A stretch of DNA of 52,547 nucleotides from JBGTNQ01 sp038212375 (GTDB taxonomy: Bacteria; Patescibacteriota; Minisyncoccia; Phycocordibacterales; Zambryskibacteraceae), in contig JBBQUO010000001.1 of NCBI GenBank assembly GCA_038212375.1, positions 1 to 52,547 of the forward strand, given 5' to 3'. Positions within the stretch are counted from its first letter, which is position 1. Every line of letters begins with the position of its first letter. Shown here piece by piece: positions 14,964-22,420 of this stretch. Under the pieces are notes generated by a model that made no database searches, was not told the DNA's origin, and worked only from the letters and a program-made list of their open reading frames with translations. The position numbers and the translations under genes were made by a program.

Positions 14964-16181
14964 ATGACAAAAAAAATAGTTAAAAAAAGAATATATCTTG
15001 ATTATGCTTCGACAACACCGGTAGATTCGGACGTGCTCAAAGCCATGATTCCTTACTTTTCTGATTCTTTCCAGAACCCTTCTGCTTTGTATACAGAAGG
15101 TGTAAAGATGGGGCGTGTATTACTTGAAGCACGCAAAAGCGTAGCAAAGGCACTATCTGCAAATATTGATGAAATTGTATTTACTGGAAGTGGTACTGAA
15201 GCAGATAATCTTGCAGTTCTCGGTGTATTCAAAGCTGCACAGAAAATAATTTCAAAACCTCACGTCATTATTTCCGCTATTGAGCATCCTGCAATTCTAG
15301 AGCTCGCATCCCAGATACAAAAAATGGGTGGTGAAGTAAGTATTGCTCCCGTAAGCGAAGACGGTCTTGTTGATCTCGAATATATTCGAAATCACCTAAA
15401 GTCTCGAACAGTTCTCATCTCTGTGATGTATGCAAACAATGAAGTCGGTACCATTCAGCCGATACGTGAGATTGCAAAACTCATTCGTCAGTATAAAAAA
15501 GCTCAAAGTCATAACCTAACAGCTAACACCTATCCCTACTTTCATACTGACGCATCTCAAGCTGCAAACTATTGCACGCTCAATGTACTTGAACTTCATA
15601 CCGACCTTCTCACGCTCGATGGTTCAAAAATTTATGGACCAAAGGGTGTCGGAGCTCTCTTTGTAAAGCGAGGTACTCATATTGATCCAGTAATGTTTGG
15701 TGGTGGGCAAGAAAAAGGCCTTCGGTCAGGTACTGAGTCCGTTCCGCTTATTGTTGGGTTTGCAAAAGCTCTTTCTGTCGCGGTACAAATGTGTGATGCA
15801 GAATCAAAGCGCCTTACAAAACTTCGTGATACGACTATTGATACGGTGTTGAAAAAGTTTCCCCACGCAATAGTAAATGGCCACAGAACTTTGAGACTTC
15901 CAAACAATATTAATATTTGTTTTGAAGGTACCGACGCAGAATTCGGAGTCATCCTTCTTGACGCTGAAGGATTTTGCGTCTCGACCGCAAGTTCATGCAG
16001 AACCTTGTCAGAAAATGTCCGTTCATACGTCTTAAAAGCAATGGGAATTGAGGAGTGCGCTCAATCAAGTATTCGTATTACGATCGGTAGGGGTACAAAG
16101 CCTAATGATCTCAAATCACTTATCGCAATCCTTCCTAAAGTAATACAGAAAGCAAAGATTTCGTTACATGTAGAGAGTTGA
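14964..16181 (+). CDS. Cysteine desulfurase (NifS/IscS family)
   Basis: 405 residues from ATG 14964. Pyridoxal-phosphate-dependent class V aminotransferase fold: N-terminal YLDYASTTPVDSDVL, FTGSGTEADNLAVLG (cofactor phosphate), HVIISAIEHPAIL, MYANNEVGTIQPI, FHTDASQAANY, and the cofactor lysine in LDGSKIYGPKGVGALFVK. RSGTESVPLIVGFAKAL and the C-terminal ASSCRTLSENV, whose cysteine is in the position that takes up sulfur, complete the family pattern. It removes sulfur from cysteine for Fe-S clusters or tRNA thiolation. No iscU or mnmA gene lies next to it, so the acceptor is not visible. Confidence 0.93.
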   Translation: MTKKIVKKRIYLDYASTTPVDSDVLKAMIPYFSDSFQNPSALYTEGVKMGRVLLEARKSVAKALSANIDEIVFTGSGTEADNLAVLGVFKAAQKIISKPHVIISAIEHPAILELASQIQKMGGEVSIAPVSEDGLVDLEYIRNHLKSRTVLISVMYANNEVGTIQPIREIAKLIRQYKKAQSHNLTANTYPYFHTDASQAANYCTLNVLELHTDLLTLDGSKIYGPKGVGALFVKRGTHIDPVMFGGGQEKGLRSGTESVPLIVGFAKALSVAVQMCDAESKRLTKLRDTTIDTVLKKFPHAIVNGHRTLRLPNNINICFEGTDAEFGVILLDAEGFCVSTASSCRTLSENVRSYVLKAMGIEECAQSSIRITIGRGTKPNDLKSLIAILPKVIQKAKISLHVES

Positions 16182-16201
16182 AGTGACGTTCAGATGTATA
16201 G

Positions 16202-16207
16202 TAGAAT
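16202..16207 (+). promoter_or_regulatory. -10 box of the HtrA-like gene
   Basis: TAGAAT ends 6 bases before ATG 16214, giving a leaderless mRNA. Confidence 0.5.
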
Positions 16208-16213
16208 AGACAC

Positions 16214-17038
16214 ATGGTAGAAGATCTCAACAAAACACAGCTTGTACTCCTGACTTTGCTCATTAGCTTTGTTACATCTATTGCGACAGGTATTATCACA
16301 TTCTCACTACTTCAGCAGGCGCCTCAGACCGTTACCCAAACCATTAACCGTGTGGTAGAACAAACAATCCAGCAAGTAAGCCCTTCACCATCAAATCCTA
16401 CACCGACTAAAGTAACAACCGTCGTTGTAAAGGAAGGGGACGAAATTATTAGCTCAATCAGCAAAAATACCGGAAGCATCGTAAGGATAAAAAATAATAA
16501 CGCAGCAGCTGACGCAGATCCGTTTTATAGTGTTGGAATTGTGCTTTCAAAAGCAGGACATATCGTAGCTCCTGTTTCTGATGGATTTAATCCGGGATTC
16601 GTATACAGCGCCACCTTCCCGGATGCGTCAGTTCATCAGCTCGCATATGTAGGTCAAGACAAAACAAATAAACTCGCTTTCTTCAAAGTTTCGCAAGAGC
16701 CAGGACAAGATGCTTTTAATGCGGGAGTCCCAGCGGTCTTTGCAGATGACGGTGCCAAGCTCGGTCAAACAGTGATTTTGGTAGAAGGGAAGGATAAAAA
16801 CGTTGTTTCAATCGGACATGTTTCAGATTTCACATATGGAGTAGGATCGGATTCAAAAGTGATTTCAGGACTAGAGACAGATATTGTGCCAAAAACAACA
16901 TCTAATGGAGGATTACTTCTCAATTTATCAGGGCAAATAGTCGGTTTTAGAAGTTCTCCATCTATGGCAACAAGCCTTCAAATTTATATTTCCTCAAACT
17001 TTGCAAAGGATACTGTCACGGAATTTATAAAAAAGTAG
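16214..17038 (+). CDS. Membrane-anchored trypsin/HtrA-like protein, catalytic triad apparently lost
   Basis: 274 residues: N-terminal membrane helix (about 12-36), a Pro/Ser/Thr linker, then a trypsin-like double barrel (about 75-270) without a PDZ domain. Family landmarks are present but altered: the strand before the catalytic histidine is followed by APVSDGF instead of T-x-x-H-V; the D-L-A-V-L-K position reads NKLAFFKV; the G-N-S-G-G-P-L position reads SNGGLLLNLSGQIVGF. As read here, histidine, aspartate and serine are all missing, so it is probably a binding protein rather than a protease. It lies between cysteine desulfurase and clpB. Confidence 0.75.
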   Translation: MVEDLNKTQLVLLTLLISFVTSIATGIITFSLLQQAPQTVTQTINRVVEQTIQQVSPSPSNPTPTKVTTVVVKEGDEIISSISKNTGSIVRIKNNNAAADADPFYSVGIVLSKAGHIVAPVSDGFNPGFVYSATFPDASVHQLAYVGQDKTNKLAFFKVSQEPGQDAFNAGVPAVFADDGAKLGQTVILVEGKDKNVVSIGHVSDFTYGVGSDSKVISGLETDIVPKTTSNGGLLLNLSGQIVGFRSSPSMATSLQIYISSNFAKDTVTEFIKK

Positions 17039-17063
17039 GAATGTTACAGGGTTTTACGGTAGT

Positions 17064-17092
17064 TTGACTGACGACATTATTACTTGTAATGT
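17064..17092 (+). promoter_or_regulatory. Promoter of clpB
   Basis: TTGACT at 17064-17069, 17-base spacer, TAATGT at 17087-17092, 9 bases before ATG 17102. No CIRCE-like or other heat-shock operator was recognised. Confidence 0.45.
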
Positions 17093-17101
17093 ATTACCTC
17101 T

Positions 17102-19801
17102 ATGCCACCATTTCAACAATTTACAACCAAAGCGAAAGAAGCAATTCGTAAGGCTCATGAGCTTGCTATTGAACGTGGACAGAATCATGTAAACCCACTC
17201 CATCTTCTCGCATCACTCATTTTGCAAGAAGAGAGTATGGTCGCATCCATCCTCGATCGACTCGATGTTGATACTATCCTTCTCACAGATTCACTGATCG
17301 AGTCTATTGAATCTCCAGACAATAACACTACGATGACTCCGTCGTATCAGATTTTCCTTACGCCAGAACTTGCTCAGATAATCGAAGCATCTATTAAGGT
17401 TGCAGAAGGGCTCGGAGATGAATTTGTTTCAACAGAGCACCTATTTCTTTCTGTTCTTGATACAGCTGGTCCTGCACGAGACCTTCTTTCAAAATTCAAA
17501 ATCGAACGAGCTCTCGTTGTCCGCACCATTGAAGAATTCAAAGCTACCAAAGAACATTCAGGTAAGGAATCCAAGAAACTTAAGTCAATTCTCAAATATA
17601 CTCGCTCACTTACAAAGCTCGCTGCACAAAATAAGCTCGATCCTGTGATCGGTCGTGATGATGAGATTTCTCGAATTATCCAAATCCTTTCTCGCCGTAC
17701 AAAAAATAATCCAATTCTCATTGGAGAAGCGGGGGTAGGAAAGACTGCAATTGTAGAGGGTCTCGCAAATCGTATGGCAAGTGGCAACGTACCAGAATCA
17801 CTTCGTGATAAGGATCTTGTGTCTCTCGATCTTGGACTTCTTATTGCAGGTACCAAGTACCGTGGAGAATTTGAAGAGCGCCTCAAAAACATTCTCAAAG
17901 AAATCGAACGTTCAGAAGGGAAGATTATTCTCTTTATTGATGAGATCCACACTATTGTTGGTGCGGGAGCAGCAGAAGGGTCTCTAGATGCATCGAATAT
18001 GCTGAAGCCCGCGCTTGCTCGAGGAGAGCTTCGTGCAATCGGTGCGACTACCTTGAAGGAATACCAGAAGCATATCGAAAAGGATCCTGCACTCACTCGT
18101 CGTTTCCAACCGGTATTTGTAAACGAACCATCTGAAGAAGATGCGGTTACGATTTTGCGCGGACTCAAAGAAAAGTATGAGCTCTATCACGGAGTGCGCA
18201 TTACCGACGATGCGATCGTATCTGCTGTCAGTCTTTCTTCACGGTATATTACCGACAGATTCTTGCCTGATAAGGCGGTAGATCTCATTGACGAAGCCGC
18301 GTCACATCTCAAAATCTCTCTCGAAAACATGCCGCCAATTCTCGAAGAGACCCATTCGAAAATCATGAAACTCGAAATCGAGAAAGAGGCACTTAAAAAT
18401 GAGGTAAGTGAAGGAAAAAATCCAAAGACGAAAGCTCGAGTAAAAGAAATTACTGAAGGAATTGCAGATCTGAAAGAAAAAACTTCTGAACTTGAGATGA
18501 AGTGGAAGAATGAGAAAGAAACCGTAAACGATATTAAATCCATCAAAAAAGATCTTGAAAGACTTCGACTCGAAGCAGAGTCTGCAGAGGCTCGAGCTGA
18601 CCTTTCTCTTGCTGCAGAGATTCGTTATGGCAAGATCCCGACTCTCGAACGTGATCTCGACGGAAAGAGCAAACGCCTCAAACGTCTTCAGAGTTCTCGC
18701 AGGATTTTGAAAGAAGAAATCACCGAACAAGATATTGCTGATATTGTGTCTCGTTGGACGGGAATTCCAGTTTCGCGCATGATGGAAGAAGAAGCAGAAA
18801 AGCTTTCTCGTATGGAGGAATTTCTCAAGCGTCGTATCGTTGGGCAAGAAGAGGCCGTGCAAAAGATATCAGACACCATCAAGCGCAGTCGCGCAGGGAT
18901 CTCAGACCCCAATCGACCAATTGGTTCATTTATCTTCCTTGGACCTACAGGAGTAGGAAAAACTGAACTTACGAAGGCTCTCACTGAATTTATGTTCGAT
19001 GACGAAAAGTCACTCATTAGAGTCGATATGTCAGAATATATGGAGAAACACTCAGTCAGTCGGCTCATTGGTGCACCTCCAGGATATGTCGGTCACGACG
19101 AAGGTGGATCGCTTACAGAGCTTGTCAGACACAGGCCGTATTCAGTGGTACTATTCGACGAAATAGAAAAAGCTCACCCAGAGGTGTTCAACATTCTTCT
19201 CCAGGTGCTCGACAACGGTCGCCTCACAGATTCAAAAGGACGAACAGTAAACTTCAAAAATACTGTTATTATTCTCACTTCAAATATTGGTGCGCAATTT
19301 ATCGACAAAATGGAGAAGATCGGCTTCGCTGAAGCTCGTGAGCAAAAGCATGATTACGAAGAAGCAAAGAGTAAAGTCATGGAAGCAGTGAAAGATAGCT
19401 TCAGACCAGAATTTCTCAATCGCCTCGACGATATTATCCTTTTTAATATTCTCTCACCAGAAGCTGTCCATAATATTGTGAAGATACAAGTGGACGAAGT
19501 GGTGAAGCGTTTACTCGATAAAGAAATTACACTCGAGGTTACATCTGAGGTGTATGCATATCTTGCAAAGGAAGGGTACAACCCTCAGTACGGTGCACGT
19601 CCGCTCAAGCGCCTTATTCAAAACAAGATCCTCACACCAGTTGCATCGATGATGATATCAAAGAATGTGGTAAAGGGCGGCACTATTTCTGTGGGACTTA
19701 AAAATAACGAACTGACCTTTGAAGTAAAGAAAGGGAGAAAGGGAAGTCTCTGGACTGAAAGCATGATTGATACAAAGGGGGGAGGGGTGAAGAGTAAGTA
19801 A
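17102..19801 (+). CDS. clpB: ATP-dependent disaggregase ClpB
   Basis: 899 residues with the full Hsp104/ClpB order: double Clp-N domain (1-150), AAA-1 with Walker A GEAGVGKT (about 208) and Walker B IILFIDEIHTI, a long coiled-coil middle domain of about 120 residues (SLENMPPILEE to YGKIPTLERDLD), AAA-2 with GPTGVGKT (about 614) and VVLFDEIEKAH, and a small C-terminal domain. The long middle domain marks it as ClpB rather than ClpC, and no ClpP-binding loop is evident. ClpB pulls proteins out of aggregates, usually with DnaK, which is not in the window. The N-terminal domain is complete. Confidence 0.93.
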   Translation: MPPFQQFTTKAKEAIRKAHELAIERGQNHVNPLHLLASLILQEESMVASILDRLDVDTILLTDSLIESIESPDNNTTMTPSYQIFLTPELAQIIEASIKVAEGLGDEFVSTEHLFLSVLDTAGPARDLLSKFKIERALVVRTIEEFKATKEHSGKESKKLKSILKYTRSLTKLAAQNKLDPVIGRDDEISRIIQILSRRTKNNPILIGEAGVGKTAIVEGLANRMASGNVPESLRDKDLVSLDLGLLIAGTKYRGEFEERLKNILKEIERSEGKIILFIDEIHTIVGAGAAEGSLDASNMLKPALARGELRAIGATTLKEYQKHIEKDPALTRRFQPVFVNEPSEEDAVTILRGLKEKYELYHGVRITDDAIVSAVSLSSRYITDRFLPDKAVDLIDEAASHLKISLENMPPILEETHSKIMKLEIEKEALKNEVSEGKNPKTKARVKEITEGIADLKEKTSELEMKWKNEKETVNDIKSIKKDLERLRLEAESAEARADLSLAAEIRYGKIPTLERDLDGKSKRLKRLQSSRRILKEEITEQDIADIVSRWTGIPVSRMMEEEAEKLSRMEEFLKRRIVGQEEAVQKISDTIKRSRAGISDPNRPIGSFIFLGPTGVGKTELTKALTEFMFDDEKSLIRVDMSEYMEKHSVSRLIGAPPGYVGHDEGGSLTELVRHRPYSVVLFDEIEKAHPEVFNILLQVLDNGRLTDSKGRTVNFKNTVIILTSNIGAQFIDKMEKIGFAEAREQKHDYEEAKSKVMEAVKDSFRPEFLNRLDDIILFNILSPEAVHNIVKIQVDEVVKRLLDKEITLEVTSEVYAYLAKEGYNPQYGARPLKRLIQNKILTPVASMMISKNVVKGGTISVGLKNNELTFEVKKGRKGSLWTESMIDTKGGGVKSK

Positions 19802-19802
19802 A

Positions 19803-19834
19803 AAAGTAGCCCTCGACTGAAGGCTACTTTTGCT
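19803..19834 (+). terminator. Terminator of clpB
   Basis: Hairpin AAGTAGCC/GGCTACTT followed by TTGCTT, starting 2 bases behind the stop codon. Confidence 0.8.
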
Positions 19835-19885
19835 TAGGTGCTTGGGAAGGAATTTCTCATCTTACAGGAGCTGTAGAGGTTTCGT

Positions 19886-20028
19886 ATCGATCAAAAGTAT
19901 TTTTCTGCTGAAAAATCTTTCAGCCCTACCTCGGCTCGACAGCCTCCGGTCTTGCGAAAGCTCCAAGTATTCGCTTTCTCACTCACTACGTTCTGTGCGA
20001 TACGCTCAATTTTTTCGAATCCTTCCCG
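19886..20028 (+). repeat. tRNA-tail hairpin repeat, Tyr copy
   Basis: Degenerate long member, plus orientation. GATCAAAAGT opening, hairpin 1 with stem ATTTTTC/GAAAAAT (19899-19905 with 19910-19916), loop TGCT, then a CCCTACCTCGGCTCG block in place of CGACCCCAGCTCG. The tail contains ACTCACTACGTTCTGTGCGATACGCTCAA (19981-20009, shared with Leu copy M) and ends in TTCGAATCCTTCCCG (20014-20028), a perfect 15-base inverted copy of the T-arm of tRNA-Tyr (20099-20113). Confidence 0.65.
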
Positions 20029-20052
20029 CAAAGCTTTTCTTTGTTTCGGGCC

Positions 20053-20092
20053 ACATACAAAAAAGAACCCAGAAGGGTTCTTTTTTGTATGT
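20053..20092. terminator. Bidirectional terminator behind tRNA-Tyr
   Basis: Long A/T-flanked hairpin: ACATACAAAAAAGAACCC and its complement, loop AGAA. It ends one base from the tRNA-Tyr 3' end on the minus strand. Confidence 0.85.
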
Positions 20093-20093
20093 G

Positions 20094-20176
20094 TGCGCCG
20101 GGAAGGATTCGAACCTTCGTAGGCCGAAGCCGAGAGATTTACAGTCTCTTGTAATTGACCACTCTACCACCGACGC
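20094..20176 (-). tRNA. tRNA-Tyr (anticodon GUA)
   Basis: Acceptor GCGTCGG/CCGGCGC (one G.U pair), anticodon stem AGAGA/TCTCT with loop CTGTAAA, long variable arm typical of bacterial tyrosine tRNA, T-arm GAAGGTTCGAATCCTTC, discriminator A, no encoded CCA. Confidence 0.95.
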
Positions 20177-20254
20177 AATGGAGTCATTCTAACGGAAAAT
20201 GGCTTTTTATCAAGTCCCATCTACGGGATCTCAAAAAGGCAAATTTCACTATTT

Positions 20255-20282
20255 TTGACTTGCTTTCCTTGCTCAATATGCT
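20255..20282 (+). promoter_or_regulatory. Promoter of rpmG
   Basis: TTGACT at 20255-20260, 16-base spacer, TATGCT at 20277-20282. Transcription would start about 9 bases before the ATG at 20298. Confidence 0.5.
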
Positions 20283-20297
20283 ATCCTCATAACCACT

Positions 20298-20453
20298 ATG
20301 TCACAGGATAATCTCATCATGCTGCGTAATAAGGACTCAGGAGAGGTCTATTTTACTCGCAAAAATAAGCGTAAAGTTGAGCGCAAAATCGAGCTTAAGA
20401 AGTATAGTAAGAAGCTCAGAAAGCGAGTGACTTTCAAAGAAGCAAAGAAGTAA
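20298..20453 (+). CDS. rpmG: 50S ribosomal protein L33 (bL33)
   Basis: 51 residues: MSQDNLIMLRNKDSGEVYFT, then KNKRKVERKIELKKYSKKLR, ending KRVTFKEAKK. This matches the bL33 pattern (Y-x-T-x-K-N-K, then K-K-Y-x-x-x-L-R-K, then E-x-K). It is the cysteine-free, zinc-independent form, since no C-x-x-C pairs are present. It stands as a single gene with its own promoter and terminator between tRNA-Tyr and tRNA-Trp. Confidence 0.88.
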   Translation: MSQDNLIMLRNKDSGEVYFTRKNKRKVERKIELKKYSKKLRKRVTFKEAKK

Positions 20454-20454
20454 C

Positions 20455-20480
20455 AAAAAATCGGCTGATGCCGGTTTTTT
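20455..20480 (+). terminator. Terminator of rpmG
   Basis: A-run, CGGC/GCCG stem with loop TGAT, then six T, directly behind the stop codon. Confidence 0.75.
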
Positions 20481-20489
20481 GCTACAAAA

Positions 20490-20531
20490 GAATCGGTTCC
20501 TTTGCACTTTGTGGCTTTCGATTCCTTCATC
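20490..20531. repeat. Minimal inverted T-arm copy next to tRNA-Trp
   Basis: TTCGATTCCTTCATC (20517-20531) is a perfect 15-base inverted copy of the tRNA-Trp T-arm (20591-20605). GAATCG at 20490-20495 repeats its start in the other direction. It is a short form of the repeat ends without hairpins. Confidence 0.55.
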
Positions 20532-20544
20532 CTCTTTAATGCAC

Positions 20545-20580
20545 CAAAACAAAACAGTCTTAAAAGACTGTTTTGTTTTG
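20545..20580. terminator. Bidirectional terminator behind tRNA-Trp
   Basis: Seventeen-base-pair stem (20545-20561 with 20564-20580), A-rich on one side and T-rich on the other, five bases from the tRNA 3' end. Confidence 0.85.
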
Positions 20581-20585
20581 TGTTG

Positions 20586-20656
20586 CGGGCGATGAAGGAA
20601 TCGAACCCTCACCAGTGCTTTTGGAGAGCGCTGTTCTACCATTAAACTAATCGCCC
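20586..20656 (-). tRNA. tRNA-Trp (anticodon CCA)
   Basis: Acceptor GGGCGAT/ATCGCCC, D-arm TAGTTTAATGGTAGAAC, anticodon loop CTCCAAA with one C.A mismatch in the stem, T-arm GAGGGTTCGATTCCTTC, discriminator G as expected for tryptophan tRNA. No encoded CCA. Confidence 0.92.
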
Positions 20657-20668
20657 AGTACAGGCATC

Positions 20669-21610
20669 CTAGCAGATTTTCTGATTCCTTGAAAGTTGCT
20701 TTTTTAGGAACTTTTTTACTAAAGTTTCAATTTTTTTATTGCTAGTTGTAAGGCTAGGGTCAAACCAATGAATTTCTTTGTTCGCCTTGAACCATGTCTT
20801 TTGGCGTTTTACATATTGCCATATTGCACGTTCCAAATCTTCAATCAATTTTTCTTTGGAAATCATGTTTTGAAGATGCTGTGCTATAAATCGGTATTCG
20901 AGTCCGAGTTCGTTCATGCGCTTCCATGAGACACCACCACTATGAAGTTTTTGTACCTCAAGGATCATCCCTTTTTTGATACGAGCAAGGAGGCGAGTGT
21001 GGATCAACTTTTTAAGTACGTCATCCTTCGGTAACAAACCGATATACAAGTTTTCAGTTTTTGATTGTTTGTTGTTTGTCAGTTTTGGAACTTTACCCAG
21101 CGACTCAATAATCTCAAGTGCTCGGATGAGTCTGACTTTGTTTTTGCTATCTATTATTTTTGATCTGGCAGAATCGAGCTTTTGAAGTTTTTTGAATAGT
21201 GCCTCTGTGCTTTCTTTTTCTAACGCTTTTCGTAGCTTTGGATTCGGCGCTACTTGAGGTAGGGAAGTATTACCCAGTAGACTATCGACATAAAATCCAG
21301 TGCCACCGACAATGATAGGAAGTTTTCGTGTTTGTAATATGTTCTCGAGAGCGATCGTTCCATACTTTCGAAAATCATCAGCGCTGAAGGTTTTTTTTGG
21401 GTCTAGAATATCGAGTAGATGATGAGGGATACCTCGCATTTCTTTTTTGGTAATTTTCCCTGTCCCGATATCCATACCTTTGTATACTTGTCTTGAGTCA
21501 GCAGAAATAACCTCGCCATCAAATATTTTTGCGAGGTGTACTCCCAGACCACTTTTGCCAGATGCAGTGGGGCCGACTACGATGAGGATTTTAGGTTTCT
21601 GCACGGGCAT
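20669..21610 (-). CDS. miaA: tRNA dimethylallyltransferase
   Basis: About 313 residues from ATG 21610, chosen because MPVQKPKILIVVGPTASGKS is the normal MiaA beginning; an open extension to 21640 adds ten unlike residues. Landmarks: P-loop GPTASGKS, ISADSRQVYKGMDIGTGKIT, IPHHLLDILDP, IIVGGTGFYVDSLL and the late IWQYVKRQKTWFKAN. MiaA transfers an isoprenyl group from DMAPP to A37 of tRNAs reading codons that begin with U; tRNA-Leu(UAA), Leu(CAA), Tyr, Trp and Cys in this window all carry A at 37 and are likely substrates. The need for DMAPP is of interest beside the carotenoid genes. Confidence 0.94.
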   Translation of the reverse strand: MPVQKPKILIVVGPTASGKSGLGVHLAKIFDGEVISADSRQVYKGMDIGTGKITKKEMRGIPHHLLDILDPKKTFSADDFRKYGTIALENILQTRKLPIIVGGTGFYVDSLLGNTSLPQVAPNPKLRKALEKESTEALFKKLQKLDSARSKIIDSKNKVRLIRALEIIESLGKVPKLTNNKQSKTENLYIGLLPKDDVLKKLIHTRLLARIKKGMILEVQKLHSGGVSWKRMNELGLEYRFIAQHLQNMISKEKLIEDLERAIWQYVKRQKTWFKANKEIHWFDPSLTTSNKKIETLVKKFLKKQLSRNQKIC

Positions 21611-21638
21611 TAGTAATATCATTCTGTATAAAAAATAC

Positions 21639-21667
21639 AACGCCGCAAGGAAATCTCCTTACGGCGT
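21639..21667 (-). terminator. Hairpin at the end of the Nudix gene
   Basis: Twelve- to thirteen-base-pair stem with one mismatch around loop AATC. The stop codon of the Nudix gene lies in the stem. A T-rich stretch follows on the minus strand, but miaA begins just behind, so read-through is likely. Confidence 0.55.
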
Positions 21668-22123
21668 TTGATGCTCGTGCACGTTTCTCCAAACAGCATT
21701 AAGCAGTTTTTCTTTCGCAACCTCTCGGTGATCAATCAAGAATCCATCTCCGTACAAACCTTGTTGAGGGGTTTGCATACAGCAACGTTCTCCAGAGGAG
21801 CCTCTCCGCATCTGCTTGTCGACGAAGGTGTCTATCTCTGCATAGCAGAAGTAGCGAGTGTGGTCGCCTTTGTCTTCTGCAATTGTTTCGATAATTGCAT
21901 CGACAGTGATGATGTAACCCGTTTCCTCCCGAAGCTCCCGCACCGCACATTCTTGTGGGGTTTCTGGACAGAGTACATCATTCTTCATGATGTATTTAAG
22001 TTTGCCTCCAGGGAAGCGCTTGAGGAGCTTGTAGGGTCTTCCGCCCATAACATAGGGAATGTACCCCAAATCGAGGGAGAGAGCCATAATAATAGAGGCT
22101 CCTAAGTCATGTAACCGACCCAT
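21659..22123 (-). CDS. Nudix hydrolase
   Basis: 154 residues. The Nudix box is complete in its second half: E-T-P-Q-E-C-A-V-R-E-L-R-E-E-T-G-Y (about residues 54-70), with the metal-binding RELREE. The first part has an insertion, since GGKLKYIMKNDVLCPE is longer than the canonical G-x5-E. Family members cleave nucleoside diphosphates linked to another group; substrate not predictable. AGAGG stands a few bases before the ATG. It lies upstream of miaA on the same strand and is probably in its operon. A cysteine-containing stretch (SGERCCMQTPQQG) is a local peculiarity. Confidence 0.85.
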   Translation of the reverse strand: MGRLHDLGASIIMALSLDLGYIPYVMGGRPYKLLKRFPGGKLKYIMKNDVLCPETPQECAVRELREETGYIITVDAIIETIAEDKGDHTRYFCYAEIDTFVDKQMRRGSSGERCCMQTPQQGLYGDGFLIDHREVAKEKLLNAVWRNVHEHQTP

Positions 22124-22279
22124 GGTGCCTCTGAGGTAATGTGTGAAATAACGTCCAAAAGTGACTATAGCATGTTTTATTATTTTGTCAAATATAGTGG
22201 GATAGAATGAAAAAGATAATCGAGTTCTTGTTTGAATAGAGTTTTTGAGGTACTTTGTACTAGTGTTTTATAGATTCTT

Positions 22280-22360
22280 GCCGGAGTGGCGGAATGGTAT
22301 ACGCGAACGACTCAAAATCGTTTGTCGAAAGGCATGGAGGTTCGAGTCCTCTCTCCGGCA
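22280..22360 (+). tRNA. tRNA-Leu (anticodon CAA)
   Basis: Acceptor GCCGGAG/CTCCGGC, anticodon stem AACGA/TCGTT with loop CTCAAAA, long variable arm, T-arm GAGGTTCGAGTCCTC, discriminator A, no encoded CCA. It has no inverted T-arm copy behind it. Confidence 0.95.
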
Positions 22361-22364
22361 CAAT

Positions 22365-22389
22365 AAAACTGCGCAAAGGCAGTTTTTTG
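22365..22389 (+). terminator. Terminator of tRNA-Leu(CAA)
   Basis: AAAACTGC/GCAGTTTT hairpin with loop GCAAAG-like centre and six T, four bases behind the tRNA. Confidence 0.85.
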
Positions 22390-22405
22390 TTACCTCGTTG
22401 TTGTA

Positions 22406-22414
22406 TGTTAGAAT
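22406..22414 (+). promoter_or_regulatory. Extended -10 promoter of parB
   Basis: TGTTAGAAT (TGn plus TAGAAT) ends 6 bases before ATG 22421: leaderless. Confidence 0.55.
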
Positions 22415-22420
22415 TTTCTC

